DNA from: Lucinisca nassula | Lineage: Eukaryota; Mollusca; Bivalvia; Lucinida; Lucinidae | Length of the DNA: 64,000 nt | Assembly (NCBI GenBank): GCA_963580285.1 | Contig: OY757011.1 | Span: 151,465,092-151,529,091, forward strand | Reading direction: 5' to 3' | In this document: in pieces, positions 56,561-64,000 of the stretch | Numbering within the stretch: the stretch's first letter is position 1 | Layout: every line of letters begins with the position of its first letter | The notes under the pieces: generated by a model | What the model was told of the DNA's origin: nothing | What the model saw: only the letters and a program-made list of their open reading frames with translations | The model's database searches: none | Made by a program: the position numbers and the translations under genes

Positions 56561-56838
56561 GTTAGTTTAATTTGTTTAATGTACCCGTCAGCACCATGTA
56601 GGTCATATTGGAGACGTTGCTTCCAATTTTGTGGGACTTTTACCCAACATTGAAATGAAATGACATCCCAATCCCTGCCGCCCAATGAAGCCAATAGGGT
56701 TTTTATACATGGACGCTTTGCTTGGACAAGCTTAAACCTTCTAGGCGGTTTACAAGTACTCGTGTGCCGTCGGTTTCAGCTCTGCGTGGAAGCATCAGGC
56801 AGCCCAATCTTTTTCTCTAAGCTCCGATGGAAGGGGCA
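56560..56838 (-). repeat. SINE-A copy
   Basis: Tail (reverse) ttaatgtacccgtcagcacc; head end aagctccgatggaaggggc. It ends about 150 bp upstream of the calcyphosine 3' exon. Confidence 0.78.
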
Positions 56839-56992
56839 AAACCACCCTTTGTAGCTCAATGTAAAGTCATACCTTCTCTGAAAAATAAGTAAAAATGAAA
56901 ATGAAGTCTGCAAATGTCGTGATTGGCAGTTCAAAGATTCATAACATGAACTTATTATCCGAGACTTACTTTGTTCCATATTGCATTTTCAG

Positions 56993-57231
56993 TTGTGTAT
57001 TCCTCTAACGCCAGACGACACCCAAAGTTCCTGTCTGGAGAGTGGACAGAAGAAGAGACACTGCGCAACTTCCTGGACAGCATCGACACTCCTGGTTGCC
57101 CGGATGGAAAAGTCACGAGGGAAGAGTTTATGAATTACTACTCCGGAGTTAGTTCAACGGTCGATGACGATTGCTATTTCGATATGATGATGCGAGCTTG
57201 CTATGGACTGCCAAACAAAGGTCATACATGA
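56993..57231 (+). CDS. Calcyphosine-like protein, 3' exon
   Basis: Begins after attgcattttcag (acceptor AG at 56991-56992) in phase 1, completing the split codon of exon A or B, and runs 239 nt to a stop at 57229-57231. It encodes VYSSNARRHPKFLSGEWTEE, the CAPS/CAPSL segment between EF3 and EF4. The extended EF4 loop follows (DTPGCPDGKVTREE, the family's variant with inserted residues), then FMNYYSGVSSTVDDDCYFDM and MMRACYGLPNKGHT. Joined to either 5' exon it yields 200 residues; human CAPSL, as I recall it, is of similar size. The final residues differ from the usual short end, and CAAAG|GTCATA could be a donor to one more exon, so the exact C-terminus is uncertain. Confidence 0.85.
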
Positions 57232-57302
57232 AATGTCTTGAACAATGATGAAGGGTCTTGGACACAATCGTACCCACTGCCTAAACTATATTGAAGTGTT
57301 CA

Positions 57303-57490
57303 TTAACCCATATACGACAATGGAATCTTCCACCTAAATGAGTTCGGAGCGGTCCATTTTCTATTATAGAGGTGCCAGTTTTGTTTTGTTTCTGGCAAAT
57401 ATTACGAAAATGCATATACCATAAGCAAACGGTGTAGTCCCAGATCAGACATCAGCTCTTGCTCTAAACTGTTTGCCAATATTCCACAAA
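57303..57490. mobile_element. Family M MITE
   Basis: Ttaacccatatacgacaatg at the left; core aagcaaacggtgtagtccc and tctaaactgtttgcc. The right TTAA is not clear. Confidence 0.65.
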
Positions 57491-57504
57491 TGGGACGCTA
57501 GGCA

Positions 57505-57750
57505 TATATGGGCCCCGTCAAGCGATTTTGGTACTTATCGCCTATGCGAGCAGCGAAGGTTCAGGCGAGCCTGCGCATCCGCGCAGTCTCGCCAGAACCT
57601 TCGCTGCTCGCTCATATAAGCAGTGAATCAAGAGGAACATTCAGACAGAAAGCCATATCCCTGGCCCCTCTAAATGGCTGGGCATGCGTAGTTAAAATTT
57701 GTCATGACGGAATGCTCGAAGACACAAATTCGCTTGGCGGGGCTCATATG
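57505..57750. mobile_element. Foldback MITE, gcgagcagcgaagg family
   Basis: Atatgggccccgtcaagcga to cgcttggcggggctcatatg; complete inner hairpin. The frame at 57508-57846 is not a gene. Confidence 0.82.
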
Positions 57751-57819
57751 GGGTTAAGTACACTACTGCGCAAAGGGAACTCTGTATTTGTATCAGGGAG
57801 ATTCACTGCACAGTTTCAG

Positions 57820-58012
57820 GAGAAAGGATACATCTGTCCGATTTGAAGACATTTTTTCTGGGAACTTTCCTGTTTGCTTTCCCATTTAGTGAATTCTTTT
57901 TACTTTTAAAGGAAATAATTTGTAACCATGAACATTGTTTTCCTGTAATGGTGGGAGACAATCTGTTTTGAAAGAGTTCCCTCCCATGAAAGTGTATCCA
58001 TTCCCCTTAATA
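57820..58012. mobile_element. Foldback MITE, ttaaggggaatgg family, decayed
   Basis: Aaaggatacatctgtccgat at the left and gaaagtgtatccattcccct at the right. Interior cttttaaaggaaataattt matches 27258-27478. Confidence 0.6.
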
Positions 58013-58289
58013 CGGAGAGTTTACAGTCATTCAAACTGACATTGGAAAATTTTTGGAACACGCGGACAACGCACTACTTTTATTCGCTACAAAACCAGAA
58101 TGAACACCAGCAATCTTTTTGAGTTGTCATGGAAAAAACAGACAGACAAACAAACAAACGAAAAATAAAACAGGTCACAGACTTGAAGTAGCCCCTGGAA
58201 AAAATCATAAGTGTGCCCGAAAGATAGTCATAGTCGATGTGTCATATAGTACCAGCCCTAAAAGGGCTTTCCATAGCGTTTTGTATGCG

Positions 58290-59420
58290 TAATTTTGCTC
58301 ACCAGAGCCGATAGCTCCGGGAAGTATGGGCAGGCACCGTTGTCCGTCGACCTTTGTCAACATTCAGCAGACATGTTGAAAACACTGAAGCCATATTACA
58401 GTCATATTACAGATTTCGCCCATATAGGACAGGGAATATGTTTGTTCATCTGGTCCGGGTCGCGTGACAAAGATTGCGACCGCGCCTATATACGGTAAAA
58501 CGCTTTGAAAATTTCTAAAAGCAAAAGGTCAGTGACTCGGCCTTTCAAGATTGCACGACCCGCAGAAAAAGCGACCGACTGAAATCGGTTGATTTTCTAA
58601 GAGTGCCCTAAAATCACCGTGTCATTCTGTCAGTCTGTCCGTCCGTAACCCGTTTGTGAAAATTGGTGATAGTGACTTAACCGCTTGGAATATTTAAACA
58701 ATTTTTGGCATACTGATAGATATCAATGAGATCTAACCAATGAACTTACGAAATATTACATTCCATTTAGTATAGCCTCGCCGAGGCGAAAAATGTGAAA
58801 ATTTTCGAACTGCTTCTCCTCGGAAACCGTTGGGCCGATTTTAGTCAAATTTCATATGGAGCCTCTATGGGATGGGGGAAACCAAAATTTGCTCATGGGG
58901 TCCAGGTCACATGACCAAAATGGCCGTCAAGCCATATATGATAAAAACCCTTCAAAAATAGTCTTCTCCAGAACCACTGGGCAGATTTCCACAAAACTTG
59001 ATAAATAGCATCTGGGACGTAGGCCCATCATAAATTGCTAAAATGGTGACCCTGTGTTGACCTTGACCTTCTTCGTGCCTAGGTCGAACTTTGACACATA
59101 TGCTTTTGTATTGGAAAAGTGAGAATGCATTTTATCCTGCAAAGATTCAGAATACAGTACTAAAGTATAAGATATATTTTTGCTCCTTACGATAATGCGC
59201 ATTTATTGGGGGAACCGTTTTAGGTCCAGGTCACATGACCAAAATGGCCGCCATACCCATATATGGTAACACTCATAAAGCTAAAAGCATCCGGTGGGTC
59301 GTGCACTTCAGCTGCAGCACTGGTTTGTGCCAGTAATGACTCTACGCGGTCTTTGACCTATTTTACAGCAAGGTTAAATGTGGCCCCGTAAGCTTTGGAC
59401 GCAAAAGGTAAAACAATGAA
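58290..59420 (+). repeat. Tandem array with gctcaccagagcc head
   Basis: The head gctcaccagagccgatagct, then ttgtccgtcgacc, then a long spacer and units with accactgggcagatttccac, caggtcacatgaccaaaatg and gaccttgacctt. The units match the array at 2279-4850. Confidence 0.68.
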
Positions 59421-59840
59421 ATATTAAAGCTGATATTCTATAGCTAAATGAGGAAAAGAACCTTTAATAATGCAAAAGTTCAATAACAGTCATTGGCGTT
59501 GGACCAGCGGCTCAGATTCATTCATTCAAACAGTTTCTTCATAGAATCAAATATATAGATTTAGTACGATAACGATGGCTGTTGCAGCTCTCCTTCCTTT
59601 ATGAAGCTTCGAGAATATTCTTCTTGGGTTGTCTTGAGCTCTTATGAGCTATTTTGGACGACATGTCTTCTTGTTTTCTGTTTGCAAAGTGACATTATTG
59701 CCTGCTGTGGCGATGGGATAAAATACAATACGACCGGTCTCATATTTTCTAGTCCTTTCGCCACTAACCCTTAAGATGCCAAGAAAAACTGCGTCTGAAA
59801 AAAAGACCACCTGTTTGCGTTGTCTGCTGTGTCTGAAACG
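59421..59840. other. No recognisable feature
   Basis: No coding or repeat match beyond short AT-rich words. Confidence 0.35.
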
Positions 59841-59844
59841 ACAA

Positions 59845-60170
59845 ATTTGACATTTATTTATTTATTTATTTATTTATTTATTTGAAAGTACATCACTGGA
59901 ACAAGTGCGAGAAATGAACACCCCTCTAAAACCCAATTTATATTTGGAAAACTGGGGTTAACGGGGGTATATATTATTTTTCTTATTTCTGTTCCAAGAC
60001 GTAGGTTGTGGGTACTCGTTAGAATGAGGCGGTTATATCGAGGACCCACAACCTATGTTTGCAGAATTAATAAGAATAATATCGGCTTTTCATAAGAAAA
60101 GTAGCCATTCTAGATATGCAAAAAATGCACTATGTCGCACGGGTTTGTTATCGTAATGATGTGACACGTA
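59845..60170. mobile_element. (ATTT)n microsatellite and family H copy
   Basis: 59847-59882 is nine or so ATTT units. 59925-60165 is a family H copy with a partly deleted hairpin (ctcgttagaatgaggcgg) and flanks aaactggggttaacgggggt and catttttt...atgatgtgac. Confidence 0.65.
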
Positions 60171-60539
60171 AGCATTTTTTATCAGTTACCCCCAATATAT
60201 ATTGCATTGTAACGCACTGACCTGATAAAGATATGCTATCTCAGGACAAGAGAGCTTTATCACGTCAACGTGACAGTGCACTTTTACGAATGAACCGGAC
60301 TACTGGAAAAATGACAAAAATGGTATTGTTACTGGGAAAAATGAAAAAAAAAATACCTGAAAAAAAATGTCATAGGAAAATATGGTCAGCTGCTACTGAA
60401 TATATCGACCGCTAGAATGCTCGGATGCACTGAGGATCATCAATAACTGATCGTAAATTGTTAATTTAAGAGTGTAGAAGGGGGTAAACTGATATTCTAA
60501 CACAGCGCGCCTATATAGGCAATGAAAAAGAACTGTGTT

Positions 60540-60640
60540 TTATTCTACAACAAATCACGGCTAGGAAGAGCGCGACAAGTGACGTCATTAAAAACTGTCA
60601 ATTGATGACGTCACTTGTCGATTTCCTTGAGGAAAGACGG
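60540..60640. repeat. Hairpin with CRE-like TGACGTCA in each arm
   Basis: Cgacaagtgacgtcatt (60568-60584) and gatgacgtcacttgtcg (60604-60620) are inverted arms around aaaaactgtcaatt. TGACGTCA is self-complementary, so both arms carry the full site. Confidence 0.65.
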
Positions 60641-60802
60641 TGTAACGTCATTTTCTCGCATCGAAAACGTTAGAAAAAGATGTAAATGCATGTGTTTCAG
60701 TCGTTAATTTTAGCGGGATTTCTTCTAACAATGGCGAAAAGTTGTGAGATTTTGAAGTAAACAACATTATTGCCGATTTTCACCGTGTTAGAATCGAAAT
60801 AG

Positions 60803-60966
60803 ATCAGCTCTAGTCTGTGATTCATGGAGAAATATATCACAGTTTGTCGGTCAGTTGTAAGTAGACAAATCACGCGCGCTACGCGCTCGTGATTTGTCTA
60901 CTTTACATCTGACCTCCAAACTGTGATTTATTACTTAACAAATCACAGTTAGAGCTGATCTATTTC
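60803..60966. mobile_element. Long imperfect palindrome with cacgcgcgctacgcgctcgtg centre
   Basis: Outer arms aatagatcagctctagtctg / cagttagagctgatctattt and inner arms gtagacaaatcacg / cgtgatttgtctac pair over about 75 nt each, with atcacagtttg / caaactgtgat between. Probably a foldback MITE. Confidence 0.7.
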
Positions 60967-60999
60967 TTAAATAAAATACCAGATTCGTATCATTTGATA

Positions 61000-61193
61000 T
61001 CAAGAAAAGAGAACCCCTTAAACACCATATTTTATACATTAAAACTGGGTTAAAGAGGGGTTTATTTTTGCTGATTTCTACTCAAAAGCTCTTCCTCGTT
61101 AGAACCGCCTCGCAGAGCAGTTCTAAAGAGTACTCACAATGTAAAAACATTTTGTATAGTAAAATTGGGGTTAACAGGGGAATACGTTATTTT
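61000..61193. mobile_element. Hairpin repeat family H, decayed
   Basis: Cgttagaaccgcctcgcagag / agcagttctaaagagtact with flanks ttaaaactgggttaaagag and aaattggggttaacagggga. Confidence 0.6.
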
Positions 61194-63185
61194 AGCTCAC
61201 CTGAGCACGAAGTGCTCATGGTGAGGTATTGTGATCAGTGAATGTCCGTCGTGCGTCGTCCGTCGTGCGTCGTCAACAATTTTATTTAAATGCGAACTCC
61301 TCCTAAACCCTTAGGCCAATTTGATTCAAACTTCACAGGAATGTTGCCTGGGTAGCCCCCCCCCCCCCTTCCAAAATAGCTAAAATCGTTCCGCTACAAA
61401 ATAAATAAGATGGCCACCAGAGCTAAAAAAAAAAAGAAAAATCTTTAAACGCCAACTCCTACTGTACCCTTGGGCCAGTTTCATTCAAACTCCACAGAAT
61501 GGTTGCTTAGGTGAATCTTTACCAAAATAGCAAAAACGGTTTCGCTCCAGTGGGCAAAATGGCCGCCAGAGCTAAAAATAGAAAACCATCGTAAATTTGC
61601 TTCAAACGCAAACTCCTCCTAAACTCTTGGGCCAATTCGATTCAATCTTCACAGGAATGTTGCCTGGGTGGATCCCTACCAAAATAGCTAAAATCGTTCC
61701 GCTACGATGAACAAGATGGGCGCCAGAGCTAAAAATAGAAAAATATTTAAACGTCATCGCCTGCTGTACCCTTGGGCCAATTTCATTCAAACTTCACAGA
61801 AAATTGCTTAGGTGACCCTTTACCAAAATAGCTAAAATGGTTCCGCTCCAGCGAGCAAAATGGCCACCAGAGCTAAAAATAGAAAAACATCGTAAATTGG
61901 CTTCAAATGCGAATTCTTCCTAAACCCTTGGGCCAATTTGATTCAATCTTTACAGGAATGTTGCCTGGGCGGCTCCCGACCAAAATAGCTAAAATGGTTC
62001 CGCTCCGATGAACAAAATGGCCACAAGAGCTAAAAATGGAAAAATCTTTAAACGCCAACTCCTACTATACCCTTGGGCCAATTTCATTCAAACTTCACAG
62101 AGACGTTGCATAGGTGACCCTTTACCAAAACAGCTATAACGGTTCCGCTCCAGTGACCAAAATGGCCGCCAGAGCTAAAAATAGAAAAACATCGTAAATT
62201 TGCTTAAAACGCCAACTCCTCCAAAACCCTTGGGCCAATTTGATTCCAACTTCACAGGAATGTTGCCTGGGTGGCTCCCTACCAAAGTAGCTAAAATTGT
62301 TCCGCTCCGATGAACAAGATGGCCACCAGAGCTAAAAATAGAAACATCTTTAAACGCCAACTCCTACTGTACCCTTGGGGCAATTGCATTCAAGCTTCAC
62401 AGAAACGTTGCATAGTTGACCCTTTACCAAAATAGCTAAAACGTTTCCGCTCCAGTAAGCAAAATGGCTACCAGAGCTAAAAATAGAAAAACATCGTAAA
62501 TTTGCTTCAAACGCGAACTCCTCCTAAACACATTGACCCAATTTGATTCAAACTTCACACGAATGTTGCCTGGGTGACTCCCTACCAAAATTAACTAAAA
62601 CCGTTCCGCTCTGACGAACAAGGTGGCATCCAAAGCTAAAAATAGAAAAAGATCTTTAAACGACAACTCCTCCTGTACCCTTGGGCCAATTTCAGAATGT
62701 TGCTTAGGTGACTCGCTTCCAAAATAGCTATAATGGTTCTGCTCCGATGAACAAAATGGCCGCCAGAGATAAAAAAGAGAGAAAAACATCGTTAATTTGG
62801 TTCAAATGCGAACTCCTTCTAAACCCTTGGGCAAGTTTGATTTAAACTTCACAGGAATGTTGCCTAGGTGACTCCCAACCAAAATAGCTAAAATCGTTCT
62901 GCTCTGATGAATAAGATGGCCACCGGAGCTAAAAAAAAGAAAAAAAACAACTTGTAAAGACAACTTCTCCTGTACACATGGCCCAATTTCATTCAAACTT
63001 CATGTGAATTGCATAGGTGTCCTTCTACCAAAACAGCTAAAACAGGTCTACTCTGATGATCAAAATGGCCAACATAGCTAAAACTAGAAAAACATCGTAA
63101 ATTTGCTTCAAACGCAAACTCCTCCTAAACCCATGGGCCAGTTTGATACAAACTTCACAGGACTGTTTTGTAGACGACTCCAGTG
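61194..63185 (+). repeat. Tandem array, alternating about 150-bp units, with hairpin head
   Basis: Head ctcacctgagcac-gaa-gtgctcatggtgag (61197-61229) forms a good hairpin. It is followed by gtccgtcgtgcgtcgtccg and at least a dozen units with cttgggccaatttgattc, aaacttcacaggaatgttgc, accaaaatagctaaaa and aaaatggccgccagagct. Successive units alternate between two subtypes (gcgaactcctcctaaaccc and gccaactcctactgtaccc), so the true repeat is a dimer of about 300 bp. Minus-strand frames in it are not genes. Confidence 0.85.
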
Positions 63186-63189
63186 TTTA

Positions 63190-63252
63190 AGCCCCGGTCC
63201 CGTTTCCGTATGACCTTAGTTGTTGGTGGGTCGTGACACTCTAACACTCACC
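63190..63252 (+). repeat. Thr-like SINE tail fragment
   Basis: Cgtatgaccttagttgttgg and gtgggtcgtgacactctaac match the 3' tail of 30562-30781. Confidence 0.6.
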
Positions 63253-63257
63253 CACTT

Positions 63258-63428
63258 CACATTTCTGCTCAAAACATAGATTGAAGGAATTCGTTACAAC
63301 CGTTCCAACGAGTACCCACAAACAGAAATTAAAAACATATATATTATAAACCTATATAAACTCCAGCATTGCTATATAAAAGCGAGGCTTCAGAGGAGCA
63401 TTATTATATTAGCGTGTTTTCATAATTA
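63258..63428. mobile_element. Hairpin repeat family H, partial
   Basis: Tttctgctcaaaacatagat at the left and attatattagcgtgttttca at the right. The hairpin is largely lost (cgttacaaccgttccaacga). Confidence 0.6.
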
Positions 63429-63429
63429 T

Positions 63430-63760
63430 TGCAAAGGAGACAACTTTGGGACCTGCTTGATCGCTTTCTTATAAACTACCCAGCTCAACGTTGAAAACGC
63501 CATTTCGACGTTGATTTATAGTTGAGTGAATATTGTGTGCCTGCCGGGTGATCGCCTTTCATAAAGGGAGTTACAATTTGTACTCTAAAAGGAAAGAATT
63601 TGCTTCTCTCCTTGACAACTAATAAAAGTTCGTCTATCATTAATCAAATGCGAGAAATATTACTGTTTGTGTATTCTAAGACGGCGGATGAGATCAATTC
63701 TAGCTCTAAACTATCTCTTGCAGGCAGAGAAAGACAGGTCAGGGGAAGAAAGCTCTGTTG
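63430..63760. other. Foldback fragment, then no feature
   Basis: 63433-63610 has gcaaaggagacaactttggg and ctctaaaaggaaagaatttg of the ttaaggggaatgg family, separated by unrelated sequence. The rest shows nothing. Confidence 0.4.
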
Positions 63761-63768
63761 GTGATACC

Positions 63769-64000
63769 TTAGCTCGGGCTTTGCGCTGAGCATGTTTCTT
63801 CGCCGATTCTCCTTGCCTCATATTCACTAGCACCACTTCTGATGAGGCCTCGCCACTTTGCTCGGTCCTGTGCAATTTGTTCCCACGAGTCTGTTGGTAT
63901 GCTAAAGTCCTTCAGGGAGGCTTTGAGGGTGTCCTTGTAACGCGTCTTCTGACCTCCATGGAACCTTTGCCCATTGTAGTTCCCCATAGAGGATGTTCTT
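63769..64000 (-). pseudogene. LINE ORF2 C-terminus, cut by window edge
   Basis: The minus strand gives ILYGEL and then, in the next frame, GGQKTRYKDTLKASLKDFSI, SWEQIAQDRAKWRGLIRSGA and YEARRIGEE. This KDTLK...W..LA.DR..WR..I..GA..YE..R pattern is the familiar C-terminal region of endonuclease-reverse transcriptases of non-LTR elements. One frameshift lies near 63960. The rest lies beyond 64000. Confidence 0.7.

Noticed and set aside
61602..62996. Series of minus-strand frames with repeated similar peptides
   Set aside because: They are the tandem array read in reverse; no start context or independent domain.

Overview
This is eukaryotic DNA, most likely from a marine bivalve or a related lophotrochozoan. 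Introns are large, bacterial gene organisation is absent, and most of the window is repeats. Repeat types include short interspersed elements (SINEs) with tRNA-like heads and ...CGTTAAAC... tails, foldback MITEs (short non-autonomous DNA transposons) with TA or TTAA targets, mariner elements, non-LTR retrotransposons (LINEs) with PHD, endonuclease and reverse transcriptase domains, and several tandem arrays of about 145-430 bp units. The species cannot be fixed from sequence alone.

The only convincing host gene is a calcyphosine-like (CAPS/CAPSL, EF-hand calcium-binding) locus on the + strand. It has two homologous 5' coding exons, at 27648-28011 and 42773-43136. Both contain exactly 364 coding nt and end at phase-1 donors; about 46% of residues are identical in an ungapped hand alignment. 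One matching 3' exon lies at 56993-57231. Either 5' exon joined to it gives a 200-residue protein. I see no second 3' exon, so this is either a locus with alternative 5' exons or a tandem duplicate with a lost or unseen end. A possible terminal exon of an unknown gene lies at 55774-56015.

Layout: 1-430 holds a decayed MADF/SANT-like coding fragment beside a SINE head. 1.5-9.7 kb has MITEs, SINEs and a tandem array. 9.8-13.7 kb has two tandem-repeat families split by a 1.47-kb transposon with 35-bp perfect inverted repeats. 14-24 kb is dense in MITEs and SINEs and carries a mariner (18898-20423). 24-27.6 kb is a tandem array plus foldbacks. 27.6-57.2 kb is the calcyphosine locus, whose introns hold LINE fragments, a second mariner (44366-45698), and a nest at 48.76-54.14 kb. 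In that nest a 22-bp palindrome-array element with inverted ends has been invaded by a nearly complete LINE, a LINE fragment and SINEs. 57-64 kb is arrays and MITEs, ending in a LINE C-terminus cut by the window edge.

The most interesting items are: the LINE whose N-terminus carries a 2A-type motif (DIETNPGP) upstream of a PHD finger, endonuclease and RT; the paired calcyphosine exons; the ATGGATATCCAT palindrome array; a TTAA-flanked hairpin MITE family with many copies; tandem arrays with related hairpin heads followed by CCGTC-rich sequence; and a 3' tail shared by several SINE families. All motif, alignment and boundary statements were made by eye, without database searches.
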